Shown here piece by piece: positions 26,562-35,357 of a stretch of 64,000 nt of DNA (its first letter is position 1; each line of letters begins with the position of its first letter). Below the pieces are notes generated by a model. It had not been told where the DNA came from. It ran no database searches and saw only the letters and a list, made by a program, of their open reading frames with translations. The DNA is from Stenotrophomonas lacuserhaii. Its GTDB lineage: Bacteria > Pseudomonadota > Gammaproteobacteria > Xanthomonadales > Xanthomonadaceae. The stretch lies in the NCBI RefSeq assembly GCF_014836545.1, contig NZ_JACSQS010000008.1, positions 73,739 through 137,738 on the forward strand, in the 5' to 3' direction. The position numbers were made by a program, and so were the translations under genes.

Positions 26562-26670
26562 GCGCGTGCGGCCTCGGTGGGGACTCAGGTCGCCAAGATA
26601 GGCCCCGGCCGCTACTGCGATAAGCCGGCTGAAAGTTGATGCATTGATGAGTTGAGCTCACAATTGCCCC
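26562..26670. promoter_or_regulatory. divergent promoter region of the exported-enzyme operon
   Basis: 109 nt between the start codons of the hydrolase (minus) and the LysR gene (plus). A run of TTGATGCATTGATGA with near-dyad TGATG/CATTGATGA elements and GAGCTC lies at 26635-26660, fitting T-N11-A LysR boxes. No precise site can be fixed by eye. Confidence 0.4.
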
Positions 26671-27564
26671 ATGAGCGCCGTGAAGACCAATGACCTCCAA
26701 GCCTTTTTGGTGGTGGCACAGGAGCAGAGCTTCACCAAAGCGGCGGTTCGCCTTGGGGTGACGCCCTCTGCGCTCAGCCATTCGATGCGGTTGCTGGAAG
26801 AGCGCCTGGGCATCCGCCTGCTGGCGCGGACCACCCGCAACGTCTCCCCTACCGAGGCGGGCGAGCGCCTGATGCGCTCCATCGCACCGCACTTCGAGGC
26901 CATCGGTGCCAGCGTGGAGGCACTGGGAGACCTGCGCGACCGTCCGGCTGGAACCCTGCGGATCTCCTGCACGGACGATTCCATGGAGACCATCATCCGC
27001 CCACGGCTTGCCGGATTCCTGGCCGAGTACCCGGATATAACGCTTGAGTTCTACGTGGATTACGGCTTTACCAACGTGGTGGAGCAGCGCTTCGACGCCG
27101 GCATCCGGCTGGGCGAGGCGCTCAGCAAGGACATGATCGCGGTCAGGGTTGGCCCCGATTGGCGCTTGGTCGTGGTGGGATCGCCCGATTACTTCGAGAA
27201 GCATCCCAAGCCCAGGAAGCCGGCCGACATCACCCGACACCGCTGCGTGCACATCCGGCATCGCCCAAACGGCGCCATCTATGCCTGGGAGTTCGAAGAA
27301 AAGGGCAAGGAATTCACCGTACGTGGCGACGGACCGTTGGTCTTCAACAGCATGACCCACGTAATCAATGCCGCACTGGATGGACTGGGCTTGGCCTATG
27401 CGCCGGAACCGATGGTAGCCGAGCACATTGCACAGGGCAGGTTGGTGGCTGTGCTGGACAAGTGGTGCGTCCCCTTCCCCGGCTACCACCTTTACTACCC
27501 TAACCGCCGGCAGCCGTCGCCCGCGTTCACGGCACTGGTAGCTTGGCTGAAGCTGGATGTGTGA
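26671..27564 (+). CDS. LysR-family regulator of the exported-enzyme operon
   Basis: 297 aa. HTH (FTKAAVRLGVTPSALSHSMRLLEERLG) at residues 16-55 and an effector domain with the phrase EQRFDAGIRLGEALSKDMIAVRVG typical of the group that controls hydrolase and cupin operons. It is placed divergently from the seven-gene operon and likely activates it when an inducer is bound; the inducer may be a quinone or aldehyde-type stressor, which is inference. Confidence 0.9.
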   Translation: MSAVKTNDLQAFLVVAQEQSFTKAAVRLGVTPSALSHSMRLLEERLGIRLLARTTRNVSPTEAGERLMRSIAPHFEAIGASVEALGDLRDRPAGTLRISCTDDSMETIIRPRLAGFLAEYPDITLEFYVDYGFTNVVEQRFDAGIRLGEALSKDMIAVRVGPDWRLVVVGSPDYFEKHPKPRKPADITRHRCVHIRHRPNGAIYAWEFEEKGKEFTVRGDGPLVFNSMTHVINAALDGLGLAYAPEPMVAEHIAQGRLVAVLDKWCVPFPGYHLYYPNRRQPSPAFTALVAWLKLDV

Positions 27565-27682
27565 TGTGCAGGTCGATGCGGGGTGCGGCCTTGGTACCCT
27601 CTTGCGGGCGCGCAGCATCGCCAATGACGTCGACGAAATCGATGTCAATCATCAACCAGAGTCCGGGGATGGCGAATAACGC

Positions 27683-27711
27683 AAAAAAGCCCCCGTTTCC
27701 GGAGGCTTTTT
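27683..27711 (-). terminator. intrinsic terminator of tRNA-Val
   Basis: On the minus strand, GCCTCCGG-AAA-CGGGGGC forms a hairpin (with one mispair) followed by a T-run, and an A-run precedes it, 12 nt beyond the tRNA 3' end. It could also act on transcripts entering from the LysR gene on the plus strand because of the flanking A/T runs. Confidence 0.8.
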
Positions 27712-27722
27712 CAACCTGATCA

Positions 27723-27797
27723 TGGTGGGCGGTACAAGGTTCGAACTTGTGACCCTTGCCGTGTGAAGGCAATGCTCTACCGCTGAGCTAACCGCCC
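27723..27797 (-). tRNA. tRNA-Val (CAC)
   Basis: 75-nt cloverleaf with CCA encoded. Acceptor GGGCGGT/ACCGCCC, D-loop TTAGCTCAGCGGTAGAGC, anticodon loop TTCACAC giving CAC (reads GUG), T-arm GGTTCGAACC-type. The acceptor discriminator base is A. Confidence 0.97.
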
Positions 27798-27815
27798 GAT
27801 GCTGCTGAGCCGCTC

Positions 27816-27843
27816 ATTATAGGGGCTTTCCCGAGAGCGTCAA
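27816..27843 (-). promoter_or_regulatory. sigma-70 promoter of tRNA-Val
   Basis: On the minus strand TTGACG (27843-27838) and TATAAT (27821-27816) are separated by 16 nt. Transcription would start near 27809, about 12 nt before the tRNA. Near-consensus boxes fit a strong tRNA promoter. Confidence 0.8.
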
Positions 27844-27862
27844 TACTTTTCAGATCACTTCT

Positions 27863-28216
27863 TCACATCGTCTGGGTCGGCTTTTCCGACGTGGTCAGGC
27901 CGGCCAGCAGCGTCTCGATCTTGTGCCGTACCGCCTCGCCTTCCTGCCCATCCGCCAGCTGCACGCCGATGCCCGAGGGCCGGTTGCCCTGCGCGCCGGC
28001 CGGGGTCACCCAGATCACCTTGCCGGCAACCGGCAGGCGCTCGCTGGAATCGGGCAGGGTCAGCAGCAGGAACACCTCGTCGCCGAGGAAATAGCGCTTC
28101 GGCGTGGGCACGAACACCCCGCCATTCTTCACGAACGGCATGTAGGCGCCATAAAGCGCGGCCTTGTCCTTTACGGCAAGGGACAGGATGCCCTGTCGGG
28201 CGTTGGTGGCGCTCAT
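27863..28216 (-). CDS. pilZ: type IV pilus PilZ-domain protein
   Basis: 117-aa PilZ protein of the type that lacks the c-di-GMP-binding RxxxR motif at the N-terminus: it begins MSATNARQGILSLAVKDKAALYGAYMPFVKNGGVFVPTPKRY. It matches Xanthomonas PilZ, which is needed for type IV pilus biogenesis through PilB and FimX. ATGA overlap with holB upstream, so co-translated with it, as in Pseudomonas. Confidence 0.92.
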   Translation of the reverse strand: MSATNARQGILSLAVKDKAALYGAYMPFVKNGGVFVPTPKRYFLGDEVFLLLTLPDSSERLPVAGKVIWVTPAGAQGNRPSGIGVQLADGQEGEAVRHKIETLLAGLTTSEKPTQTM

Positions 28217-29184
28217 CGATTACCCCTTGGGTGCTGCCGTTCGTTGACCTTGTTCCAGGCCAGCAACAGTTCTACCACGGCCAGATCCGCGCGCACGGTG
28301 GTGCGCAGCAGGTCGCGGGTCCGGTTGGCAGCGTCGAACCAGGCTGCCAGCTTGTTCAAACGTTCCGGCGCGGTCAAGCCATCGCTGCTGGCCATCGCCA
28401 GTGCCAGGTCGGCGGCAAAGCGCAGCCGCAGCGCGGCGTCTTCATCGCCGGTCCATTTCTGTGCCAGCGCCACTGCGCCGGTGCGCCCCGCAGCCAGCGA
28501 TTCCAGGTCCTTGGTGACCTCGCGGCGCAGCTCCAGGCCTTCTTCGCGCAGCCAGGAATCGGCCAGCCCGGGATGGCCGCGCGCGGCGTCCAGCGCCTCC
28601 ATTGCATCGTCCTCGCGGTGGCCCTGATGTTGCAGCCACGCCAGCGCTTCTTCGCGTGGCGGCAGCCTGAATTCCAGCCGCTGGCAGCGGCTGCGCACGG
28701 TCTGCGGCAGGCGCGCCGGGTCGCTGCTCACCAGCCACAGGTAGCGGCCGGGCTGCGGCTCTTCCAGCGTCTTCAGCAGCGCATTGCAGGCCGCGCGGTT
28801 GATCGCATCGGCCGGGTCCACGATCACCACCTGGGCGATGCCGTACTGCGGGGTCAGCGAGAGCTTCTGGCCGATCTCGCGCACCTGCTCGATGACGATC
28901 TCGGTGCGCAGCTTGTCGCCGCTCTTGTTCGGGATGAAGCTGATGATCTGCAGGTCCGGATGCGTGCCAGCCGCAATCAGCTGGCGCGCGCGGTCGGCCT
29001 GCGGGCCACCGCCCTGAGTGAGCACGTGTTCGGCCAGGGCATCGGCCACGGCACGCTGGCCCAGCCCGGCCGGTCCGCAGATCAGCAGCCCATGGCCCAG
29101 CCGGCCCGCATCCAGCGCGGCAATCATCTGGTCATAGGCGCGCTGCTGCCACGGTGAAAATGCCGCCTTTCCGGTCGCGCTCAT
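28213..29184 (-). CDS. holB: DNA polymerase III subunit delta'
   Basis: 323-aa clamp-loader stator subunit. The AAA+ N-domain has GPAGLGQRA where a P-loop would be: the lysine is replaced by Gln, as expected for delta', which does not bind ATP. The SRC motif is present (VRSRCQRLEF), and NALLKTLEEPQPGRYLW is the sensor 1 region. The ATG at 29184 overlaps the tmk stop (ATGA). The gene order tmk-holB-pilZ is conserved. Confidence 0.93.
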   Translation of the reverse strand: MSATGKAAFSPWQQRAYDQMIAALDAGRLGHGLLICGPAGLGQRAVADALAEHVLTQGGGPQADRARQLIAAGTHPDLQIISFIPNKSGDKLRTEIVIEQVREIGQKLSLTPQYGIAQVVIVDPADAINRAACNALLKTLEEPQPGRYLWLVSSDPARLPQTVRSRCQRLEFRLPPREEALAWLQHQGHREDDAMEALDAARGHPGLADSWLREEGLELRREVTKDLESLAAGRTGAVALAQKWTGDEDAALRLRFAADLALAMASSDGLTAPERLNKLAAWFDAANRTRDLLRTTVRADLAVVELLLAWNKVNERQHPRGNR

Positions 29185-29846
29185 GCGCCCTCCCCGTTCT
29201 GCAGGAACTGCTCCACGCAGGCCACCACATCGGCTGCTACGCGCTGTTGCACCTGACTGGCATCGACGAGCGCGAAGCGCTGCGGATCCTGCTGCGCACG
29301 TTCGCGGAATACTGCGCGCACGCGCTGGAAGAAATCGTCCTGTTCGCTCTCGATGCGGTCTGGCCACAGATCGCGGCCGTTGGCGCGCGCGCGGCCGGTT
29401 TCCACGTCCACGTCCAGCAGCAGGGTCAAGCCCGGCAGCAGGCCAACCACGCGGCGCTCCAGATCGGCAATCCACGCGGCGTCCAGCCCGCGCCCACCGC
29501 CCTGGTAGGCGTAACTGGAATCGGTGAAGCGATCGGTCAGCACGAAGGCGCCACGGCGCAGTGCCGGCTGGATCACCTGGCGCACGTGCTGGGCGCGTGC
29601 GGCGAACACCAGCAGCAGTTCGGCTTCGGCACTCAGCGGTTCGGCGGCGATCGCTTCATCAGGCTTCAGCACCAGCGCGCGGATGCGTTCGGCCAGCGGC
29701 GTGCCCCCCGGTTCGCGGGTCAGCACGACCTCGTGGCCATGCGCGCGCAGGCAGGCATGGATGGCATTGATGGCGGTGGTCTTGCCCGCGCCTTCGCCGC
29801 CTTCCAGGCTGATCAGGCGCGGGTGGCGCAGCAGCGCGGCACTCAT
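29181..29846 (-). CDS. tmk: thymidylate kinase
   Basis: 221 aa. Phosphorylates dTMP to dTDP. P-loop GGEGAGKTT (residues 16-24), the DRF motif (LTDRFTDSSYAYQGGGRG) and a LID region with WPDRIESEQDDFF (arginines placed as in the E. coli-like type). It overlaps mltG upstream and holB downstream by 4 nt each, so the three are translationally coupled. Confidence 0.95.
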   Translation of the reverse strand: MSAALLRHPRLISLEGGEGAGKTTAINAIHACLRAHGHEVVLTREPGGTPLAERIRALVLKPDEAIAAEPLSAEAELLLVFAARAQHVRQVIQPALRRGAFVLTDRFTDSSYAYQGGGRGLDAAWIADLERRVVGLLPGLTLLLDVDVETGRARANGRDLWPDRIESEQDDFFQRVRAVFRERAQQDPQRFALVDASQVQQRVAADVVACVEQFLQNGEGA

Positions 29847-30904
29847 TGCGCTTGGTTCTCCTTGATGCGGTTCTGGCGCAGCTGCTGCAGGTAACGCGCC
29901 ACGGCGACGTTGTGCTCTGCATAGCTGGCCGAAAAAACGTGCGCGCCACTGCCATCGCCGACGGCGACGAAGTACAGCGCATCGCCAGCTGCGGGCTGCG
30001 CGGCGGCGTTCAACGCATCGCGGCTGGGCATGGCGATGGGCGTGGGGGTGAGCCCGGCGCGGGTATAGGTGTTGTACGGCGTATCGGTGGTCAGGTGCAC
30101 CCGGCGGATGTTGCCGTCGTAGGCCGGGCCGATGCCATAGATCACGGTCGGATCGGTCTGCAGGCGCATGCCCATCTTCAGGCGGCGCACGAACACGCCG
30201 GCAATCTGCGGGCGCTCGCTGGCCAGCGCGGTCTCTTTTTCGATGATGGAAGCGAGCGTCAGCAGTTCGTACGGCGAGTTGATCGGCAGGCCGTCGGCGC
30301 GCGAATCCCAGGCTTCGGCGAGGGCCTTTTCCATCGCCTCATGGGCGCGCTTGAGCACGTCCACGTCGGTGTCGCCACGCTGGTAGACGTAGGTCTCCGG
30401 CAGGAAGCGGCCTTCGGGATGCTGGCCGCCGAAGCCGAGGCGCTGCATCAGCGCGGCGTCATCCAGTTCGTCGGTGGTGTGCACCAGCGGTTCGGCGCGC
30501 TTGAGTGCGGCGCGCACCTGGCGGATGTTCCAGCCTTCGATGAAGGTGACGCGGTGCTGCAGCACGCGGCCCTGGCGCATGCGCGTCAGCAGCTCGCGCG
30601 GGGTCAGCGTGGCATCCAGCGCGTACTCGCCGACCTTCAGCTTGCCGGCGGCATCCATCTGGCGGGCGAGCAGCTGCCATTGCGCGTCCTGGCCTTCGTC
30701 CACGCCGGCTTCGCGCAGCTTGCCGAGCACGGTGTTGAAGCCATCACCGCTGGCGATGACGATGCTCTCCTGGTCGGGACTCAGCGGGCGGTCAGCGAAC
30801 TGGCCCTGTTGGTAGAAAAACCATGCGCCGGCGCCTACGGCGATTGCACCGAGCAGCACCAGGATGCTCACCACCATCAGACATCCGCGCTTGGCTGCCG
30901 CCAT
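29843..30904 (-). CDS. mltG: endolytic murein transglycosylase
   Basis: 353 aa. One N-terminal membrane helix (about residues 8-30), then the YceG/MltG domain: a LysM-like part followed by the catalytic core with LASIIEKETAL (the conserved Glu), ERPQIAGVFVRRLK, MRLQTDPTVIYG and DTPYNTYTRAGLTPTPIAMP. It cleaves nascent peptidoglycan strands at the inner membrane. Its product end overlaps tmk. Confidence 0.95.
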   Translation of the reverse strand: MAAAKRGCLMVVSILVLLGAIAVGAGAWFFYQQGQFADRPLSPDQESIVIASGDGFNTVLGKLREAGVDEGQDAQWQLLARQMDAAGKLKVGEYALDATLTPRELLTRMRQGRVLQHRVTFIEGWNIRQVRAALKRAEPLVHTTDELDDAALMQRLGFGGQHPEGRFLPETYVYQRGDTDVDVLKRAHEAMEKALAEAWDSRADGLPINSPYELLTLASIIEKETALASERPQIAGVFVRRLKMGMRLQTDPTVIYGIGPAYDGNIRRVHLTTDTPYNTYTRAGLTPTPIAMPSRDALNAAAQPAAGDALYFVAVGDGSGAHVFSASYAEHNVAVARYLQQLRQNRIKENQAQ

Positions 30905-30950
30905 GGATTACCTCGAAGAATTATTCAGGTGTGCAGGATACCGCGAACGT

Positions 30951-31127
30951 GTAGCGCCGAGCCGTGCTCGGCGGGCGCGGGGGTGGGGCGACGGCGACAG
31001 CGACAGCGACGGCGACAGCGTGACGACCAACGGTCGTCACCCACCAGGGCGAAGGCAAAGGCTGACGGCCGGCGGTCGCCACCCACCGGGGCAACAGCAG
31101 GCGCAGACGGCCAGCGGCCGTCACTAC
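30951..31127. repeat. mixed REP cluster between mltG and pabB
   Basis: Three kinds of unit in about 180 nt: a GTAG-headed SMAG palindrome (30951-30974), a GTGACGACCAACGGTCGTCAC palindrome around 31019-31039, and GACGGCCAGCGGCCGTCAC followed by TAC (31106-31127), with a degenerate GACGGCCGGCGGTCGCCAC unit between them. The stretch holds no gene. Confidence 0.8.
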
Positions 31128-31139
31128 CGCGGCGCGGGG

Positions 31140-32504
31140 TCAGCCTTGCTGGCCGAGGGCGCGCATCAGGCCGCGGGCTTTGGCGCGGGTTTCGTCCAGT
31201 TCCTTGTCCGGGTCTGAATCGACGACGATGCCGGCGCCGGTGCGGAAGCTGACTTCGTTGCCCGCTACTTCGGCAGTGCGGATCAGGATGTTCAGGTCCA
31301 GGTCGCCGTCGCGGTTCAGCCAGCCGAAGGCGCCGGTGTAGGCGCCGCGCGGAACCTGTTCCAGTTCGCTGATGATCTGCATGCAGCGCACTTTCGGGCA
31401 GCCGGTGATGGTGCCGCCGGGGAACGTCGCGGCAATCACCTGCCCCGGGGTGACGTCATCGCGCAGGGTGCCGCTGACATTGCTCACGATGTGGTGCACG
31501 TGGGCATAGCTTTCCACGGTCATCAGTTCGTCCACCACCACGCTGCCGGGCGTGCAGATGCGGCCCAGGTCGTTGCGCTCCAGGTCGATCAGCATCACGT
31601 GTTCGGCGCGTTCCTTCGGGTGGCCGACCAGCTCCTGGATGCGCGCGGCATCGTCGTCGCCATCAAAGCGCGGCCTTGTGCCGGCAATCGGACGGGTCTG
31701 CGCGTGGCCGCCATGCACCGACACCAGCCGTTCCGGTGATGAGCTCACCACGTGGCGGCCGTGGCCGGTGAACAGGCCGGCGAACGGTGCCGGGTTGGCG
31801 CGACGCAGCTGGGCATACAGGGCCTGCGGGCTCACCGCATCGGCAAAGTGCGCGCACCAGCGGCGCGACAGGTTCACCTGGAACACATCGCCGGCCAGCA
31901 GGTAATCGATCACCCGCCGCACGCCGTCGGTGAAGCATGCGGGTGCGTCTTCTTCCATGCGGATCGGTGGCTGCCAGCCCTGCCCTGCGGCCGGTGCGCC
32001 GGTGGCCAGCTGCGCCTGCAGAGTGCTCAGCAGCGCCTGCTGGCCGGCTTCAGCCACCAGGTAGCTGCGCTGTTCCAGGTGGTCATGCAGCACGGCGGCG
32101 GGGCAGCGCAACGCCAGCGCGGTGGGCTGGCCATCAGCGCGCGCCATCGGCGGCAGCACGGTCTCGATCTGGCTGGCTACTTCGTAGTCCAGCAGCAGTG
32201 CCCAGCCGCCCCTGAAGGGCAGCGTGGGGGCGTGCGCGGGTGGCAGGCGCTCGGCTTGCCAAGCGGCGTCCAGCAGGTCCAGGAAGGCGCCTGCGTGGGC
32301 CTGGCCGGTATGGTCGCGGACGATGCCATCGGCATCCAGCCGCAGGAACGCCTCGCCCGCTACCAGCAGCAGGTCCCAGCGGCCCTGTGCGGTGCCGGAA
32401 GCAGTCGATTCCATCAGCAGCGGGAAGCGCGCCGGGTCGGCCTGCTGCAGGCCCAGCAGGTCGGCCGGGGTGTCCAGGGGCTGGATCAGGATAGGATCGG
32501 GCAT
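31140..32504 (-). CDS. pabB: aminodeoxychorismate synthase component I (PabB-like)
   Basis: 454-aa chorismate-binding enzyme. N-terminal domain to about 170, then the chorismate-binding domain with DVFQVNLSRRW, SPERLV, TFPGGTITGCPK and RTGAGIVVDSDP. Gene context (between fabF and mltG, where E. coli has pabC) supports folate synthesis. However the PIAGT motif (272-276) has Ala at residue 274, where the E. coli enzyme has a catalytic Lys (PIKGT) and anthranilate synthases have Ala. No pabC is adjacent. TrpE-like activity cannot be excluded. Confidence 0.82.
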   Translation of the reverse strand: MPDPILIQPLDTPADLLGLQQADPARFPLLMESTASGTAQGRWDLLLVAGEAFLRLDADGIVRDHTGQAHAGAFLDLLDAAWQAERLPPAHAPTLPFRGGWALLLDYEVASQIETVLPPMARADGQPTALALRCPAAVLHDHLEQRSYLVAEAGQQALLSTLQAQLATGAPAAGQGWQPPIRMEEDAPACFTDGVRRVIDYLLAGDVFQVNLSRRWCAHFADAVSPQALYAQLRRANPAPFAGLFTGHGRHVVSSSPERLVSVHGGHAQTRPIAGTRPRFDGDDDAARIQELVGHPKERAEHVMLIDLERNDLGRICTPGSVVVDELMTVESYAHVHHIVSNVSGTLRDDVTPGQVIAATFPGGTITGCPKVRCMQIISELEQVPRGAYTGAFGWLNRDGDLDLNILIRTAEVAGNEVSFRTGAGIVVDSDPDKELDETRAKARGLMRALGQQG

Positions 32505-32554
32505 GTCGGCGCAGCGCCTGGAAGAGGGGGTGTAGGGTGGCGAGCGCCGGGACG

Positions 32555-32693
32555 GTAGCGCCGAGCCATGCTCGGCGAGCGCAGCGGCAAACGCGACCGC
32601 AACAGCCGCCGGGCATGTCCTGCCGCCGCCTTCAGCGCTACCGGGACCATGCGACGGGGGCCGGCCCGGGGTGTCGAGCAAGCTCGACACTAC
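32555..32693. repeat. SMAG unit and a GTGTCGAGC REP palindrome
   Basis: A SMAG unit (GTAGCGCCGAGCC...) at 32555-32577 and a different palindrome at 32671-32693 (GTGTCGAGC-AA-GCTCGACAC, then TAC). Both have a GTAG or CTAC signal at an edge. They fill the 210-nt gap between fabF and pabB; no gene is present. Confidence 0.8.
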
Positions 32694-32715
32694 GCCGTAG
32701 CGGGCGGGAGCCGCC

Positions 32716-33978
32716 TCAGACGCGCTTGAACACCAGCGTGCCGTTGGTGCCGCCGAAGCCGAAGCCGTTGGACATCACCACGTCCACCTTGGCCTGGCGT
32801 GCTTCGTTGGGCACGTAGTCCAGGTCGCAGCCTTCGCCCGGCTGGTGCAGGTTGATGGTCGGCGGAATCACGCCATCCTGCAGCGCCAGCACGGAGAAGA
32901 TCGCTTCCACGCCGCCCGCCGCACCCAGCAGGTGGCCGGTCATCGACTTGGTGGAGCTGACCAGCATCTTGTAGGCGTGGTCGCCGAAGGCGGTCTTCAT
33001 CGCCATGGTCTCACCCAGGTCGCCCAGCGGCGTGGACGTGCCATGCGCGTTGAGGTAACCGATCTGGTCCGGGTTGACCCCGGCGTCCTTCATCGCCGCC
33101 GCCATGCAGCGCGCAGCACCTTCGCCGCTCTCTGCCGGTGCGGTCATGTGGTACGCATCGGAACTGGCACCGAAACCGGCCAGCTCGCAGTAGATCTTCG
33201 CGCCGCGCGCCTTGGCGTGCTCGTACTCTTCCAGGATCAGGATGCCGGCACCGTCGCCCAGCACGAAGCCGTCGCGGTCCTTGTCCCACGGGCGCGAGGC
33301 TGCGGTCGGGTCATCGTTGCGGGTGGACATCGCCTTCATCGCACAGAAGCCGCCCAGCGCGGTCGGCGAGGAGCCACGTTCGGCGCCACCGGCGACCATC
33401 ACGTCGGCATCGCCGTACTGGATCATGCGCATCGCCGTACCGATGGAGTGGTTCGACGTGGCGCACGCGGACACCGCCGAGAACGACGGACCCTTCAGAC
33501 CGGCGATGATGCTCAGCTGGCCCGGCAGCATGTTGATGATGGTCTTGGGCACGTAGAACGGCGAGATCTTCTTCCCTTCGTGGAAGTCGATGGTCTGCTC
33601 TTCGATGCCCAGCAGGCCACCGATGCCGGCGCCGACGATGGCGCCAATGCGCTCGGCATTGCCTTCGTTGATCTCAAGACCCGAATCGGCCAGCGCCATG
33701 AAGGACGCGCCCAGGCCGTAGTGGATGAAGGGGTCCATCTTCTTGGCGTCCTTGCCGGACACGCGGTACTTGCCGAACTGTTCGTTGTCGGCGGTGATGT
33801 CGAAATCCTTGACCTCACCTGCAATCTTGGTGGTGAAACGGTCCAGGTAGGCGTCGGCAACGTGGGTCAGCGGACCGATGCCCGAACGGCCTTCGGTGAT
33901 GCCCTGCCAACTGCTGGCCAGGTCATTGCCCAGAGGCGAAACCATGCCCATGCCGGTAACGACGACGCGACGCTTCAT
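32716..33978 (-). CDS. fabF: 3-oxoacyl-ACP synthase II
   Basis: 420 aa. Condensing enzyme of fatty-acid elongation. Thiolase fold with the active-site Cys in [11 protein letters not shown], His in [11 protein letters not shown], Lys-Ser-Met and His in [14 protein letters not shown]. It is in the right place after acpP. A 164-nt gap to acpP may hold a regulatory site; I see no terminator there. Confidence 0.96.
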   Translation of the reverse strand: MKRRVVVTGMGMVSPLGNDLASSWQGITEGRSGIGPLTHVADAYLDRFTTKIAGEVKDFDITADNEQFGKYRVSGKDAKKMDPFIHYGLGASFMALADSGLEINEGNAERIGAIVGAGIGGLLGIEEQTIDFHEGKKISPFYVPKTIINMLPGQLSIIAGLKGPSFSAVSACATSNHSIGTAMRMIQYGDADVMVAGGAERGSSPTALGGFCAMKAMSTRNDDPTAASRPWDKDRDGFVLGDGAGILILEEYEHAKARGAKIYCELAGFGASSDAYHMTAPAESGEGAARCMAAAMKDAGVNPDQIGYLNAHGTSTPLGDLGETMAMKTAFGDHAYKMLVSSTKSMTGHLLGAAGGVEAIFSVLALQDGVIPPTINLHQPGEGCDLDYVPNEARQAKVDVVMSNGFGFGGTNGTLVFKRV

Positions 33979-34142
33979 TGCTTTCTCCTGACCCGGAAGT
34001 AGTGCGGGTATGACACGGGGTGGAACGTAATTGGATCCGCGCCCGTATGCAGCAGCGCAAATACACAGGGCCGCATTCGCGGCCCCATGGGATGCCGTGC
34101 GCGGTTACGGCCGAGCCGCCGCCGCGCACCAGCCGCCTTGCA

Positions 34143-34382
34143 TCAGGCCTTGGTGTGCGACTTGATGTAGTCGATCGCCGCCTGGACGGTGGTGATCTTC
34201 TCGGCTTCTTCGTCCGGGATTTCGCACTCGAACTCTTCTTCCAGCGCCATCACCAGCTCGACGGTGTCCAGCGAGTCTGCGCCCAGGTCATCGACGAACG
34301 ATGCGCTGGTGGTGACTTCTTCTTCCTTGACGCCAAGCTGTTCGACGACGATTTTCTTGACGCGTTCTTCGATGGTGCTCAT
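34143..34382 (-). CDS. acpP: acyl carrier protein
   Basis: 79 aa, very acidic. The phosphopantetheine Ser is in [18 protein letters not shown] (Ser about 38). It carries growing acyl chains for FabD, FabG, FabF and FabH. The start at 34382 ([10 protein letters not shown]) is typical. It lies between fabG and fabF, with a 150-nt gap upstream to fabG. Confidence 0.97.
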   Translation of the reverse strand: MSTIEERVKKIVVEQLGVKEEEVTTSASFVDDLGADSLDTVELVMALEEEFECEIPDEEAEKITTVQAAIDYIKSHTKA

Positions 34383-34532
34383 GGGGTATTGCTCCAGATG
34401 GAGTAGTGGTTCAAAAAGACGCCATCGCAGACGATGGCCGTGGGATAGTGTAGTGGAAACCGGCGGCGCCTTGCATGCAAGTAAAACGCCATCCAGATCA
34501 ACCACTTGCGGCGCGCTCCGTGCGCCCCGTGC

Positions 34533-35276
34533 TTACGGCATGTACATCCCGCCGTTCACATGGAGTGTCTCTCCGGTGATGTAGTTGGCTGCCGGGCTGG
34601 CCAGGAAGGCCACCGCATGGGCGATGTCCTCCGGCGAACCCAGGCGTTCCAGGGCGATGTTGTTGACCAGCGCCGCGCGCGCTTCATCAGGCAACGCCTT
34701 GGTCATGTCGGTGTCGATGAAGCCGGGCGCCACCACGTTCACGGTGACCCCGCGCGAGCCGATTTCCTTGGCCAGCGACTTGGAGAAACCGATGATGCCG
34801 GCCTTGGCAGCGGCGTAGTTGGCCTGGCCGGCGTTGCCGGTCACGCCCACCACCGAGGCGATGTTGATGATGCGGCCCTTGCGTGCCTTCATCATGCCGC
34901 GCATGACCGCCTTGCTGGTGCGGAACACGCTGGTCAGGTTGGTGTCGATGATCGACGCCCAGTCCTCGTCCTTCATGCGCATCAGCAGGTTGTCGCGGGT
35001 GATGCCGGCATTGTTGACCAGGATGCTGATCGGGCCGAATTCCTTGGCGATGTCGGCCAGCACGGCATCCAGTGCGGCACCGTCGGTGACGTTCAGCGCG
35101 CGGCCGTGGCCACCCTGCCCGGCCAGGCGCTCGCCGATGGCGGCGGCACCGGAATCGGTGGTGGCCGTGCCGATGACCGTGGCGCCCTGGGCGGCCAGCA
35201 GGTCGGCGATGGCGGCACCGATACCGCGGCTTGCGCCGGTGACCAGTGCGATTTCACCCTGCAGGGGCTTGCTCAT
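34533..35276 (-). CDS. fabG: 3-oxoacyl-ACP reductase
   Basis: 247-aa NADPH-dependent SDR of fatty-acid synthesis. TGASRGIG cofactor motif, NNAG, Ser in NIASVVG, and YAAAKAG. A C-terminal YITGETLHVNGGMYMP completes the family pattern. Next to fabD upstream and acpP downstream. Confidence 0.96.
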   Translation of the reverse strand: MSKPLQGEIALVTGASRGIGAAIADLLAAQGATVIGTATTDSGAAAIGERLAGQGGHGRALNVTDGAALDAVLADIAKEFGPISILVNNAGITRDNLLMRMKDEDWASIIDTNLTSVFRTSKAVMRGMMKARKGRIINIASVVGVTGNAGQANYAAAKAGIIGFSKSLAKEIGSRGVTVNVVAPGFIDTDMTKALPDEARAALVNNIALERLGSPEDIAHAVAFLASPAANYITGETLHVNGGMYMP

Positions 35277-35357
35277 GATGCTGTCCTCGAATGGTGCGGT
35301 CGCCCGCGCGCGGCGCCATGCCGGGGGGCACGACGCAGGCGGGCAACGGGAAGGGAG

